64,000 bases of DNA. Source: Notospermus geniculatus (taxonomy: Eukaryota; Nemertea; Pilidiophora; Heteronemertea; Lineidae). Positions within the stretch are counted from its first letter, which is position 1; each line of letters opens with the position of its first letter. Position numbers and translations under genes: made by a program. Positions 1 to 11,984 of this stretch are shown piece by piece. Where the stretch lies: positions 269,080 to 333,079 of the forward strand of contig NMRB01000568.1 in assembly GCA_002633025.1 (NCBI GenBank). The letters run 5' to 3'. The notes under the pieces were generated by a model. That model was not told the DNA's origin and made no database searches. It was given only the letters and a program-made list of their open reading frames with translations.

Positions 1-502
1 TAAACACAAGTGGCACGCGGCATCCATTTGATGTCTGACAGCAGAGTTTTGATTGTCGTATGCTACTGCTCTGACTTGTGGGGAGCTGGATGAAATAGGC
101 CTAAATAAGTAGAGGTATGCAAACTCTAGATCTGTGTTTGAATATTATCAAAGGTCTAGCTTCGCCTTGTGTGGGCTACGTAGGACGAATTAACCCTTCA
201 TGGTTGAAGATGGTAGAAGATTATGCTCACACATTCACCAGTTCACTTGGGCTACAAACATCACCAGTGACCTGACAGTCATATTGACAAATTTATTTTA
301 TTTCTTCATTTTCAAAGAGTGCATCTTCTAAAGCGAACCCAAGGTGATAATGGCGGATCGGCTCAAATATATTTAGCTTCCGAGGAATTAGAAACAGCTC
401 CGGAGAGAGCATATATTTTCAATAGTCAGAAGCTGTTTTTAGCTCCAGGCCTTAAAACCTTATTTTCGAGCCCTGAAGTTGAGACCTCCGTGGCCCACTC
501 AC

Positions 503-3500
503 CTTGCATTCTAATTTCAGTGCTGCTAGACTGATGGGATAGTCAGATGTTTTGATGATGGGTTGGATGACGCGTACGCACTGTTCTGATGGAATGGTGT
601 TAGCGATCGTCGAGGCGCAGTCCTCGGCGGCCCGTACAACCTGCAACAAGTCACATGACATGAGAACCAGGGACTGTATTCACGAAGCTCTCATAACTTT
701 TCTGAGTCCATAAACTATTGTCCATTTGCGGGCAACCTATTGTTCACTGTCAGCCTGACAAAGAATTTGTGTACCTTATTGGCTGATATTCATAACAGCT
801 AGCAAATGCTTTCACTTCAGGTTTTGTAGTACATTTACATTGGACCTCGCTGTGCAAATCTTAAGCAAAAGCATTTGCTAACTTTTATGAATACCAGCCA
901 ATGTTATGGGGGCTTTGGGAATAAGGTCCCTGGGCCGTGAAAATTAGAAATTGATGGAAATGTCCAAAACAAAACCGACTCACTAAGACAAACAGTTGCG
1001 AAAAGGTGTTTTTTNGGGGAAATGGTCATCTACAGTGTCCACAGAACCTTTATCATGTTTTGAAGAAAAACCCCCACATTCTCTCCACAAACTTACAGTT
1101 TTGACTGGATCATGATGAGCCTCCAGTACTCTCAATATCGTGAGTTCTGCGTAGTCTCGGAATCGCTCGCCCTGGCTACGAAGGATTTCTCGTAATGTAC
1201 GAATCGCAAGAGCTCTCACATTACCCTGCAAGAAAATAGAACACAAGCATTATGATGCAAGTAGCAGAGTTTTATCAAGCACCAATTCTTCAGCACACAC
1301 CTTGGATGATTTTATAGCATCTGTTGACAAAAACAGGTGGCGCCCTCTTGTCGGATACTTACGTCATCGTCCCCTAGCGTCTCCAACAAAATCAGTAACA
1401 CACTCTTGAAATGCTCGTCCCACAGATTGTTCGCAGTCATGTGACCATCTCGCGTCAGTTTCGTCAACGACATCATGGCGTTCTTTCGCTCGGCGTGTCG
1501 CTCGTTGTGATTGGACAACTCGGAGAGAATATCACCTAGGATGTCAACTGTAGAAACAAACAACATAAGTTGTAGCAAAATGCCGTGATTCGTAACATCC
1601 TAAGGGTAAGCTCAACTCCATCTAGCTTCAGAAAAGATGACTTGACACAGGATATGCCTTCAGGCATGAAATGTCCGATTTGGAAATACGGACTGATACT
1701 GAATTGTTCAACACAAACACTGGCACTATCTTTGGGCAGGCACACACATTGACAGCAAATCTCAATGCGGTAGGTGTGTTTTTAAAGTCGACTGACCCGG
1801 CTGAATGACGAGTCCAACAGCATTGGTTCAGTTGACTTTAAAAACACCCCTGCCGCATTGAGATTTGCCGTCCATGTGCACCTTGCTTTAGCATCGAGTT
1901 TCAATGCAACAGTTTTGAATTTGGGGCCCGACTGGACGACAAAGCCCTCAGACCTGAATACAACAACTCACCGTCACATGCGCTGTACGCATCAGCGTGT
2001 GCTTCAAATGCGAGTTGGGTGTAGTGTACGTCCTGGAAAAGGAAGTGGAAAATGAGGAACCTGCATGATGCGTATCCTGACAGGGCAGAGCTGCAAGCGG
2101 TTGTACCAAATAGAGCGGCCTATTTTTTTTGCACTTTCCATCTGTAACTTTCACCGCTCTGAACCACCATGAAATGCCACTGCATTAAGCTGAATAGAGA
2201 ACAGTGTAATGAGTCAAGGTGGTTTATGGCGGTATCCACGTTTGGAGACATGGCAGATTGTGGCGCTGCCGGCAGTAATTGGTGATTTTGATCTCTACAT
2301 AAGAGGTGATGGGGATTTTTGTCAAAAAGTGAGCGTGGTCTTCTAGGCGGCTCACAGCAGGGCGGCATGGGCTCTATTGGGTTAAAAACAACGTAAGGAG
2401 TCAGAGAATAACTTACATGGTCCTGGTAATATGACGGATTATACACAGATTTCTGTACATGATTTTGCACACCATCTCTCGATTCAGGCAGCGACGTCTG
2501 CGAGATGCCGCTATCCTGTGATGTCGTATCGCGTTCTTGCGTTAATTTTTGAATATCAGCTGATGTCTGTCGAATTGAGTTATAAATTTCTTCGGGATTC
2601 ATGTTTTCTGTTTCAAATTCATCCATAATGTTTGCCCTGGAAAATAATCGCACAAGTTTGATGCGTTTACAACATGAGCAGACGACTTTTTCAATCAGAT
2701 ATTTTAGCACTAGAATAAGTCTTAAGTGTGCTAGGCCCCAAGTGACGGTAGTTTGCGGATGTCGCCTCACTGGCAGCCACGACAGGCAGCACGACATTCA
2801 GAGGGAAATCTTTCTGCGAAAATGCAACGTAGGCAGGAATCTCCAACAAAACCTTACCTTGGAGTTACTGGTTTAAACCGGCTCGGCGTATGCCCAGGGG
2901 GACTAACAAAGTTTCTTGGCGATAGCACCTCCGGGTCCGACGACGAAGTCGCCTTTTTCAAATGACTGTGTATGATTTTAGTCGCACTTTCTTGGAATGT
3001 TTTAGGCATATGTTGCAACATGCTGGAAAACTCCGGGCTGTTCAGGTCGAACAGAGCTATGATCACAGCACTTGCAGCCTGGAATGGAATGTTCGGAAGA
3101 TGAAAGAATACCAATTCTGAATACCAATTGGTATTCAAGAATACCAATTCTGAATACCAAATTGGTGGCATTCAAGAATACCAATTCCGAATACCAAATT
3201 GGTGGTATTCAAGAATACCAATTCTGAATACCAAATTGGTAGTACATGTATTCAAAAATACCAATTCTGAATACAAAATTGGTGCTATTCAAGAATACTA
3301 ATTATGAATTGGTATTGAAGAATACCAATTTGGTGGTATTCTTCATGTTCTTCAAGAACACCAATTCTGAATACCAATTGGAATTTCCACAATTAATGCG
3401 AATACATTCTTTGTTCTTGGTAGAAAGCTGCAGTATCTCAGCCACGCTACCGTTGACCACAAGCCAAGACACTGCCTTTTATGTTTTGAGGGGCAAGCCC

Positions 3501-6500
3501 TGTTTTGGGGGGTACCCATGATGGAATTTCTTACTTTTCTAACATCGACGCTCTTCGGTTCCGCACACCACGTGATAATCTTAGAGACAGCTACTCGTAT
3601 TTCTGGATAATTGACGAGGTCTGACTGATCCATCAGCATGATAAGAGTATACATGTAGTTTAGGACGCCAGTCTTCACCTGGAAGAAAGACAAGGGAGGG
3701 ATTAAAGATAATGTATCACGAGTTCAGTGTTCACTTTCACGGTTTGTAAACATGGATGTTTACATTATGTTATTTTGGACTTTTCGGACATACCAACTCC
3801 CAAACTGAAGACTTTCATGTCAAAAGAATTCTAGAGGGGCATACCACCAGCAAATCACTCAGAAAAGAAAGACTGGACACAAACAAACAAAATGTAAATA
3901 AACAATGATTTTCATGGCCCGAGAAAATACCCGTGACACATTATCTTTAAGATGGAGATGAATGACATCATACAGATTCCAATACACCATTCTCAAATGA
4001 GGAACCGGACGAACTAACGTCACGACGTGGCGCTGCGATCGATGAGACCGAAGTTTCTTTTTTCAACGTGATTTCAAGTCATTTCCATTAACTTCTGGCG
4101 TGAAATAAACCCTATTTTTTCGGTCGCATGACATTAAAATTTACACCATCTTGTCGCGGATGAAAATTTCCGCAATTTTTGCTTTTTTTTCTTAAAATAA
4201 AGAGGTAGGATGGCGATAACGGCAATGTCTTTATCTTATTTTTTCCTGTAGAAAAATGTACAGCAGATTTTTTCATGACGCAACGTCAGCACATAAAACG
4301 ACGTCAATGACGTCGGTTCGGTCTCATCGATCGCTGCGCTGACCTGTCGGGATAAACGGCACGCCGGTTCCTCATTGACGTGAATGACAAAGATCTGCGC
4401 ACATCCGCCAAAATCTCAACCATAACCTCGGTCTGAAACTGAATGACGTGACGCAGACAACCCCACAACAGTGACTTCGAAGACGTTGCATCAGAGTTGA
4501 CCATAGCTGATTCATGGATTGCGTCACGTCACCCGATTTCAGATCGAGGTTCTGGTTGTGATTTCGGCAGAAGTGTGCAGATTTGCGAATTCATGAATTG
4601 TCTATAGGCCTAACGAAGAACCAAATCAATCTTATTAGTCAATTTAAGAAGCCAAACCTAGAGCCTAGGAGAGATCAGTTAGCTGGCAGCCATATTGAGA
4701 TTGTTACGGTGGAAATTTCAAAATTAACGTTCTACTAACTAGTCTTGTATGAAGCTGGCAGGAAAATTCGATCGAGAATGCGTGGAAAACATCAGTGGAG
4801 TCAATAGCAGACGACAGGACTACACGACGGGGGACACCAAGCAAATAGGGAGCACTTGTGCCATCCTGATTAGTAACAAAGCTACAAGATGCAGTCCTAA
4901 TGTCTATCAACTCATCTGGCCCAGAATTGAGCAGACGGCATCTTCTGTCGACTTTTTCTGAAAACCTTGGACATGACTTGGGAAGAATTTGAAGAAACAT
5001 TCTTCAGAAATTTGACAGGAACAAACTTTCTTCAAATATTTTTCAATCAATACCTGCCATAGGATGTTTGAAAACTTTGACACGAGATGCCGTCTGCTTG
5101 ACTCGGGGCAGACGCACCTCAACAGTTAGTTAACAACATCTGTCAGAACTGCTACAACACGAGGCCCACATACAACGCCATCTAGTAGAATGAGGGCAAA
5201 TCAAGACATCTTAGTTCGCAGAATTCACACTCGACAAAATTGGGGAAAGCCAAAATGAATATCACTTAGCAGGGAGATGAAATAATAATGTTTGGAACTT
5301 GAAAACATGCAGAAGAAGGTGATATTTGATTGAAGAGGGAACATTTTTTGGAAGGTGTGAATAAATAAAAGGCAATATGGTGAAATTTTCGAAAATAAAT
5401 TGAGAATTTACTTGAAAGGGATGATTAGGGATATTAGTTGAGTGGCTGCCTTGCTCATTGCGGTGATTTTTAGTTTCCATTTTTGCGTAAGATCAAACTG
5501 ACAGAAGCACATCTAGACATAGCAAATTACGGTCGAAATAAAATAAGGTATAAAGATGTTGACAATGAGGAACAAAGTCAGTGTTCTCCATTGGAAGTCT
5601 TAGCAGGGGGGCAGAGCCACCATTGGAAGTCTTGGTGGGGTGTTGACCCCTAGTCCCTTCCCAATGTATCAGAGGGTGGCATGGTTTAAAACACTAATTT
5701 CCCTTGACTGAGACTTCGTCAGGCCTCTCACTGGATGCAATCCATGGCAGTTCAAGTCCCCCAACCACTAAGTGACCCATTTAACACAGCTTGCACCTTC
5801 TTGTACCACTCACAATCGTTCTGGAATCGTCCACACATGTAATAGGAGCTGTCAGTGAGTTGACCAATAGGTGTCACTACGGCCCAATTTAATGCATATA
5901 GCGGACCCATTCATTCTTGATCGAGCACCAATCAGGTGGATTTCCCTGTGTATTGGTCCGCTAGAGCTTTGCTGCCATCTTTTGGCAACAAGCGGCCGAC
6001 TACTCCTATTGCTTTAGCTCCATTCTTAACAACCACCCCACATGACCTGCCCTCCCCCCCCCACGAACAACCTTTGGAGAGCACTGACTGAAAGCATGCT
6101 GAATCGAAATTCTTTACCGCTGGCTTCGACTTTAAGAGGAAAAAGAATAAACAATTGGTGGTGAATTCTATACCTACGAATCGAAGATATAGAGCTTGTG
6201 CAGCGGCTCATTATGACGTCACGTTTGACCGGCGGTCCACCACGCTGGCGGTCAACGACAAAGCGTGCCACGTGCAGATCGCGTCATGGTTGAAGATGCA
6301 ACACTCCACTTGCGCTGACGACAAACTGCACCACGTGGGTCGCCGACGTCATTTGACGTCAGTTTGACCGGCAAGATGGCGGATTTTTTCGTGATGACGT
6401 CACCTGCACAAGCTCTATACGGTACTTTCTAGACAGAACTAATTGTTCTACAGAAGATCTTAGAATTGTGTGAAGTGTGACATGAAAAAGTTTCAAAAAT

Positions 6501-7840
6501 CATTGTGTGTCGTTCGTTGATTGCGGGCTCAAATCATGAATGCCCTCCGCCCCATCGTTAAGAGGGACTCATTACTTACTTTTAGGTTATGCGCCTGTGT
6601 CTGGTCCGTGATATACTTTGCAAGAATACTGAATTGGTGGCCCTTGTTGAAGGAATCCCTGGAAATGAATCGCAAAATTATGAAGTTTTCATATCACTAA
6701 ATGTGACCCTCCACAGCAAAACCAGTCGCATGTCGCTCAGAGGATGGGCCACAACGAAACAAGATGACACCAGAAGAGAATGGAAGAAACAGATTATGTC
6801 AGATTTCATAACAGGCAGTTACAAACATTTGGTATCGACCTGCCAAGATAAGAGGGACAGGCGACTGGTTTTGCTGTGGAGGGTCACAAATTGTATTGTG
6901 ACTTTTCATACGACCAAACTGTACACCAAGTTTTCACATTACCAAAGTCTTAATACCAAAGTTTTGATCAAACCAAACTTCAAAATCTCAAAGTTACGAA
7001 GTCACAAAACCATCCTGTTCCAATGTCTTAATTTTACCTGACAATATCCAGCGCCCGCGATATTTTGGACTGCACCGAACCCAGCACATCGGCACCGAGT
7101 TTATTCAACAAACGTGCAAGTAGTACATAAAGCCAATCCTGGATGTCGGCACGATAGACGTAGATAAATTCGATGAGGACGTCCAGAAAGAGGCTGAACA
7201 CTTTCCCGTGAGGATCATGGAACATACGCGTGAAGATCTCCGTGATTTTCTTCACCTCAAGTCGACTGAAATGAAATGAACAAGATGTACAGATAAGTTT
7301 TCCAACCTTGACCTTATTTAACACTGAAAATTAGGTCAAACTGATCTAGATATTTGCCAGCAAGAATGGATGCCTAGAAGGTGTCTATAGAAGATGACTT
7401 CCGAACATTTTCCACTATTGACCTTGAAAAGTAGGTCAAAAATTTGAAAATTGGGTCACACAAGTTGACCTACTTAAGTAGGTCAACAACCTACTTAAGT
7501 AGGTCAACTTGAAAAGTTGGAGAGTAGGTCAACTTGATAAGTTAGTAGGTCAACTTCGAAAGTATGTCAACTTTGGGAATAATTATTTTATTATCATTAA
7601 AGAAAAATGTGCAAGTTTTGTGAATTCAAGTAATTCAAGTAAACAACATGGAGGGCTGGCAGTAGCAACAATCTCAATCCTGACACCAAGGGTTTGGATA
7701 TGTCCACTCCATCCAGTACACACACTCAAAACTTACTTCAATACTCTGCTAGAAAGTATTGTTTTTTTCAACGTGACGAGACCCTCTTTCCTATCTGCCC
7801 ATGACCCACTTGACAGGTTGGCAATGATCTCCCCAATATC
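503..7840 (-). CDS. CLASP: CLASP (cytoplasmic linker-associated protein), 3' half of gene, 10 exons
   Basis: CLASPs bind microtubule lattice and plus ends through TOG/HEAT domains and suppress catastrophe; the C-terminal domain binds CLIP-170 and other partners. Exons in transcription order: 7840-7737, 7265-7038, 6658-6580, 3678-3535, 3078-2858, 2636-2417, 2032-1972, 1547-1363, 1225-1097, 640-503. All have AG acceptors and GT donors, and every junction phase is compatible, giving one open frame of 1,509 nt (503 codons). Recognisable blocks include 'EIFTRMFHDPHGKVFSLFLD' (TOG3 region), 'MPKTFQESATKIIHSHLK', 'ENMNPEEIYNSIR' and 'ELSNHNERHAERK' with 'EHFKSVLLILLETLGDDD' (C-terminal CLIP-interacting TOG-like domain). 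The conserved end of the protein lies beyond the left edge. N-terminal TOG1/TOG2 exons were not found. Family assignment is from remembered vertebrate CLASP sequence. Confidence 0.95.
1755..1868. mobile_element. Short MITE in a CLASP intron
   Basis: About 40 bp inverted arms start GCAAATCTCAATGCGG and contain TTTTTAAAGTCGACTGA on the left and the complement on the right, with a ~30 bp centre. It lies between CLASP exons 2032-1972 and 1547-1363. No coding capacity. Superfamily unknown. Confidence 0.75.
1972..2032 (-). CDS. CLASP: CLASP small linker exon (61 nt)
   Basis: Acceptor TTCCTTTTCCAG and donor GTGAGT flank 20 codons plus one base, reading 'DVHYTQLAFEAHADAYSACD'. It starts in phase 0 and ends in phase 1, exactly what exons 2636-2417 and 1547-1363 need. 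It corresponds to the acidic linker before the C-terminal CLASP domain, where the family is poorly conserved, so support comes mainly from splice sites and phase. Confidence 0.85.
3105..3385. repeat. Minisatellite in a CLASP intron, AATACCAATTCTGAATACC units
   Basis: Degenerate tandem units of about 36-55 bp built from GAATACCAATTCTGAATACC and AAATTGGTGGTATTCAAG. The unit is itself partly palindromic (GGTATTC/GAATACC), so the array can fold back. It lies directly upstream, in the sense of transcription, of exon 3078-2858. Confidence 0.85.
3706..3946. mobile_element. TTAA-flanked MITE, AGATAATGTATCAC family
   Basis: A 241 bp element with terminal inverted repeats AGATAATGTATCACG / CGTGACACATTATCT and TTAA on both sides (3702-3705, 3947-3950). 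A second full copy is at 31961-32202; partial copies are at 29.1, 31.3, 31.9 and 51.8 kb. TTAA target sites are known for piggyBac and Kolobok transposons; the superfamily cannot be settled without an autonomous copy. Confidence 0.85.
3997..4375. mobile_element. TIR element with GTCTCATCGATCG subterminal repeats
   Basis: Ends are ATGAGGAACCGG and CCGGTTCCTCAT; just inside are GCGATCGATGAGACCGAA and its complement near 4316-4333. The centre is non-coding and T-rich. Target duplication unclear. It lies in the 2.9 kb CLASP intron 6580-3678. Confidence 0.7.
4376..6187. other. CLASP intronic sequence without recognised features
   Basis: No conserved coding segment was seen on either strand. Minor items: a short inverted match between 4929-4948 and 5085-5105 (GCAGACGGCATCT / GATGCCGTCTGC), and a repeated CATTGGAAGTCTT motif at about 5590-5630. 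The C-run near 6054-6062 is simple sequence. Confidence 0.5.
6188..6419. mobile_element. CRE/E-box-rich MITE (TATAGAGCTTGTGCA ends)
   Basis: A 232 bp element with ends TATAGAGCTTGTGCAG and CTGCACAAGCTCTATA. Internally it carries repeated TGACGTCA (CRE-like) and CACGTG (E-box-like) motifs. Element 11385-11557 has the same design (CTATAGAGGCTATGCA ends, CACGTG, TGACGTCA), so the two are probably related families. Confidence 0.8.
6580..6658 (-). CDS. CLASP: CLASP small exon (79 nt) in the TOG3 region
   Basis: This exon was found by filling the phase gap between 7265-7038 (ends phase 2) and 3678-3535 (starts phase 0). It is preceded by TTTCCAG, followed by GTAAGT, and has the required length of 1+78 nt. 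Its 26 codons include 'QFSILAKYITDQTQAHNLK', matching the segment between two HEAT repeats of vertebrate CLASP that contains a DQTQ motif. It sits 44 nt from a tRNA-unrelated TIR element (6702-6888). Confidence 0.93.
6702..6888. mobile_element. MITE, TGTGACCCTCCACAGC family, copy 1
   Basis: A 187 bp element ending in TGTGACCCTCCACAGCAAAA and its complement. Subterminal sequence includes GTCGCATGTCGCTCAG. A second member is at 14779-14958. It lies in the CLASP intron between exons 7265-7038 and 6658-6580. Confidence 0.85.
7316..7570. repeat. TAGGTCAAC simple repeat tract in a CLASP intron
   Basis: A cluster of TAGGTCAA(C/A) and TTGACCTACTT motifs in both orientations, including the palindrome TTGACCTACTTAAGTAGGTC near 7464-7483. 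It separates exons 7840-7737 and 7265-7038. AGGTCA is the nuclear-receptor half-site sequence, but repeat expansion explains the cluster equally well. Confidence 0.7.
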
Positions 7841-8574
7841 CTGAAAGAATAAGAGACAAAAGTCGCAAATTGCGGCAATTTTGTGGGAAAGTGGGCAACA
7901 CCGATGCCATCTACGGTTCCAAAACCACGTTAATGTTTTCAAGGTGCATGGTGGTGTGGGACAAGCTTTTCAGCAGTGCTCAGGTGACAATGATTAATAG
8001 CCACTCAAATGGCCGGGAAATATGCACAAAATTATGCACCACTGCAGTCCAACGCACATTCTGACAAAAAGATTGAAGCTGGGACGAGAACTGTCCTATG
8101 TTTGAGGATTGACTGCAGTGTTCTTTGTCAAAAACCATTCGTGAAGATGGTGTCATGCCGTGTAGACCCCGCCAAAGACTGTTAGGGCAGAACTTTACAC
8201 AAGGGATGGGGAAGTGCAACAGAAGGACTTCGACTGTCAACACTTCATTTTCTTCGAAAGTTAGGTTTCAGGATGTGCAAAACAATACGAGGGGTCTGGA
8301 AAATTAGATTGCTACGGACGAGAAACCATAGCAACCAGTGTTGTAATGCAACTGGGCAGTTACCATAGCAACCACATAATTAATGGCTGCCATGGTAACA
8401 AGGTAACTCAGAGGTATGAGGTAGGTAGATTAAGAAATTACCGAAAAGTTGACAACACATAAGGCTCAGTATAGCTGAAATGAATATTTTGATCAGTTGG
8501 GAAGTGTGGTGAAGTGACAGTGATCCAAATGATCAGATGTGGCGACACTGACTTTGATATCGGGAAGGAAATAA

Positions 8575-8932
8575 AGGCCAATTTACACGATACAATTTTT
8601 ACATCCAATTGTCGGATCCGACATGATCGTACGTCCAAATCGGTACGTGTAAACTGCACATACGACAAAATTTTATGGCCTTTGCGGCGTCGGATGCACA
8701 AGACGGATGTTCTATTTTCTTCCGATGTCGGATGAAGGATGCATGAACTCGACCAATCAGATGGCTGCACTGGAGGTCATGTACTTGGTGCGCTTGATGA
8801 AGAATGAGTCTCTCCGTATTGACGGAAGGATAAATCGGACCATGTATACAGAATTTCTGATCTGAAAGAATCGTACGACAAAATCGTGTCCATCTTGGAC
8901 GTCCGTCCGAATCGCACCGTGTAAATTGGCCT
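8575..8932. mobile_element. MITE with TAA target duplication (AGGCCAATTTACACG)
   Basis: Ends AGGCCAATTTACACG and CGTGTAAATTGGCCT are flanked by TAA on both sides (8572-8574 and 8933-8935). A three-base TAA/TTA duplication is typical of PIF/Harbinger elements. The inner arm is rich in GTCGGATC/GTCCGTCCGAAT motifs. No ORF. Confidence 0.78.
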
Positions 8933-8935
8933 TAA

Positions 8936-9020
8936 ATGGGCCAAATGATGAATGATAAATAATGACGAATTATGATGAATGATAATGAAATGATTATGAT
9001 GATGTCAGATTATGATGTGA
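8936..9020. repeat. AT-rich simple repeat (AATGATGAATGATAA)
   Basis: Degenerate ATGATGAAT/AATGATAA microsatellite, adjacent to the MITE ending at 8932. Confidence 0.7.
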
Positions 9021-9073
9021 TGGAAGCATGTGGGATGCTGATCAGCACAGCTAGACGACAACGAGGTCGTTAC

Positions 9074-10765
9074 CTTGCTAACAGGTCTCTCATCCTTAGG
9101 CTACAAACAATTGAAAGATTAGACGAGGTTTAGTAACAGTGGGCGAACGCGAACGCAAGTGTGAGTCGGACATTCCAAATCCACGAAGACAGGATACTCG
9201 CGTTGTTGACCACCGAGGTGGAAAGCAGGTGAACGGCTCCTGCATCTAAGTGTCTTGGCATTTTCTCTGAAGCTATCTGATGGATGTGAACATACGCGGA
9301 TCTTGACTTTTTGAAAATAGTCGTTTAAGATTGAGACGAAGTTTGTACTAAAATCTTCACAAGTGAGATTTTTGCTAATCTGCACTAATTTGCACCTATT
9401 TTCATCACAGATGCTATAAGTGCCAGTGTGTAACATCGAAAAACTAGTGTTCATACAACATAGAACAAATCCGTGTTTTTCTTTGTTTGCTGTACCGGTA
9501 CATTTACAATTTTGACAACAGAAAGGACAGAGTTGAGAGTAGGCCCCAGAAGACTGAGATGACATCAAGATGTGAAGGTAGCATTAGTAAGAAGGTGAAT
9601 AGAGAAATGAGAGAAGTAGAGAGGAGGTGCCAGCCCTTTTAAAGAGTTAGGCCCAATGGCAGTATCCGGGTAGCTGCACGGATAATATTTTTCTAGTTTC
9701 TTGAGTTTGAGTTTGAATTATTAGTGAAGCAAGGAATGACATTTCTATTAGTATTAAACCACTAATATCACAGTAATAAATACATTGTACTTTAAAATGC
9801 TAAATACTCAAAGAAAATGTTTCAAATACGACAAAAATTTATAAATTAGAGTCAAGATATTTTGTTTGTTAGTCTCAAACAGACGTGCTACATTAGTAAG
9901 GCATAACCTGCATGGTGATTGACATGTACCGTATGTTAATGAGGTGACCTATTTAAAGCTGAAATTGACACTAAAAGGACAAACAAATTGACAGACGACA
10001 AGAACAGAGACTAACGAAATTGAAAGTGAGAAGATGAAAATACTAGAAATAAAACCCTGGCCTACTTTTGAAACTGGTTTCGGAGGTTTGCTCCAAGCTT
10101 GTGACTGTAGGTCACATTGAGGCAAAAGAAAGAATACGCAAAAAATCATGAAATGAAACGTAAAATTTAAACGACATGTCCTAATTATGTTCAATTCACA
10201 CATTTGTACAATATTAATTAGTTTGTTAAAACGGTGTCATGATGTCATTTGTAACGTAAACCTTTGGCATTCTGTGTCAAATGCACTTTCCCAGTATACC
10301 AGGATTTGGCACTGTCTAAGATTTTCTTCTACAGCAGCAAATTGAGGAGAAACATGAGTTAGAATACATGTAACAGTGATTGATATGGTGAATCTCATCA
10401 CCACATCTACTAAAGAGACAGACAGACAGACAGGCAGTCAGACACAATAGCATGGTTAGTTTATTTCAAAGATTGGAGACAGAGTATAGAATGTTTCACA
10501 GAACAAATGAGGGGACTCATTATAGCCATTTTCGAAAATACTGATTTGACGATGAGGCGCCATCATTTGGCAACACACCTAGTTCCCCGAGTGTTAGCGC
10601 CATCTATATTCAGACCGTCTAATGAAGTTAATGTTATTGCAAGCAGGAGGCCACACTTATTGACACAACACGATTCGTTTGACGAAAAAACATAGCGACA
10701 TAAAAAACTACCTTGACTTGGGGAATTTGCCAATGGGGCGTCCGTCCGTTGTTGTAATCTACGTT
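9074..10765 (-). other. Three candidate CLASP cassette micro-exons
   Basis: Three short minus-strand segments have AG before and GT after, are multiples of three and are open in phase 0: 10765-10712 (54 nt), 10104-10066 (39 nt, 'SQAWSKPPKPVSK') and 9100-9074 (27 nt, 'PKDERPVSK'). The first known CLASP exon in the window (7840-7737) also begins in phase 0, so any or all could be included or skipped without frame change. Vertebrate CLASPs do have short alternative exons in the Ser/Pro/Lys-rich linker before TOG3. No sequence homology supports them, so they are candidates only. Confidence 0.3.
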
Positions 10766-11384
10766 CTGATTGGATGATAGAAATGAGAGAGATGATTGGT
10801 TAGTGAGAGAGCCAATGGTGGGAGAGTATTTTGGCAAGATGGTGAACATGAAGGATGGTGGGTGATGTGCCTGGAAAAAATGGGATTAACAGGGACGTGA
10901 AGTGCCCCCACCCCCACCCCACCCCACACTCACCCCCAGTTTCAAAATGATGAAAAGAAGCCCTAGGGTTAAACCCCAGAAATGAAATACAGACTAGACT
11001 AGAAAAACACATTCACCACAGACCAAACAATAATAATCACTTTTTTCTGTTTCTATCACCTAAGACAGTCCGCATACATAGCCGCCCAGAGCAGGGCAAA
11101 GTCAGGCATGCAGTTCACAATATTCAGTCCCTCTCTCGTAGTAATTCTCAGAAGAACCGCCGAGTCGAAAGAGAGCGTGCAGGTGACGTCATCGCGTCAC
11201 ATGATCAGTCTATACCCGCCATATTGGACGGAAAATGACGCCGTCGACCCACGTGGTGCACTTTGTCGTCAACCCAAGTGGAGTGTGTGTGACTTCATCC
11301 CATGACGAGGTCTACACATGGTACACTTTGTCGTCGACGTCAGTATGGTCAATAGTGACGTCACAATGAGCCACTGCTTGCTCT
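9101..11384. other. Intergenic or CLASP intronic sequence
   Basis: Apart from two of the candidate micro-exons (10066-10104, 10712-10765), nothing coding was recognised. A GACA-type short repeat (agagacagacagacagacag) is at about 10411-10430, and a C-rich tract (CCCCCACCCCCACCCC) at 10904-10936. Stretches around 11170-11380 are rich in TGACGTCA-like and GTCGAC motifs and probably belong to a decayed relative of the next element. Confidence 0.45.
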
Positions 11385-11557
11385 CTATAGAGGCTATGCA
11401 CTGACGTCATCAAATGACGTCATCAATGGGTATGACGCCACGTGTTGGATGGAAAATGGACGGAGCACGTGGTCAGATGCACTGCGTCAGCATGTCACAA
11501 CGTTCCATCCAACATGGCGTCACCTCGCTGATGACGTCACGTGCATAGCCTCTATAG
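11385..11557. mobile_element. CRE/E-box-rich MITE (CTATAGAGGCTATGCA ends)
   Basis: A 173 bp element ending CTATAGAGGCTATGCA and TGCATAGCCTCTATAG. It contains several TGACGTCA sites and CACGTG sites in inverted arrangement. Architecture matches 6188-6419. Confidence 0.8.
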
Positions 11558-11617
11558 TGGCATCTGAACTCAACAGCTTTGGAGACGACAGACACATGTA
11601 GCTATTACCCCAATCTG

Positions 11618-11647
11618 NNNNNNNNNNNNNNNNNNNNNNNNNNNNNN
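11618..11647. other. Assembly gap (30 N)
   Basis: Thirty N followed by a run of G, suggesting that a G-rich homopolymer stopped sequencing. Open frames reading through it are artefacts. Confidence 0.95.
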
Positions 11648-11887
11648 GGGGGGGGGGGGCGGTGATTCAGGACGTGGCGTGGTTCTAAAACAGTGCAAGG
11701 GTTTGTGTCTAATCCAACGAGGGTTGAATATTGTGAATGAATAAAACATAACAGAGTATAGTGAAACAAGATACATGTACTGCAACCTACGAGATTCAAC
11801 GCAGTTAGTAAACCAGTGAGCCAGATCACCAGACAGCCGAGACAGGAATCTCTTCCAAGCTATAGAGGTGTCCCACGTGACGTCATA

Positions 11888-11979
11888 TGCATAAAACTTC
11901 TTTAGTGTAAAACTTCCCTTAAACTATTGTTCCAAACAAAAGATAAGGGAAATTTTACACTAAAGATGTTTTACGCATA
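11888..11979. mobile_element. 92 bp palindromic MITE (TTTAGTGTAAAACTTCCC)
   Basis: Arms TGCATAAAACTTCTTTAGTG and the imperfect complement surround a ~25 bp centre. Non-coding. Confidence 0.7.
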
Positions 11980-11984
11980 TGGCC

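Noticed and set aside
3105-3385. Regularly spaced repeats that could suggest a CRISPR array
   Set aside because: The units are contiguous and degenerate with no unique spacers, and the setting is an intron of an animal gene; it is a minisatellite.
4907-5122. Candidate missing CLASP exon around 5.05 kb
   Set aside because: Translation did not match the family; the true exon was found at 6580-6658 with correct phase, splice sites and sequence.
7316-7570. AGGTCA clusters as a nuclear-receptor enhancer
   Set aside because: The motifs come from a local simple repeat; nothing else supports a regulatory role.
11570-11829. Open frames crossing the N gap near 11.63 kb
   Set aside because: They depend on the N run and the adjoining G homopolymer.
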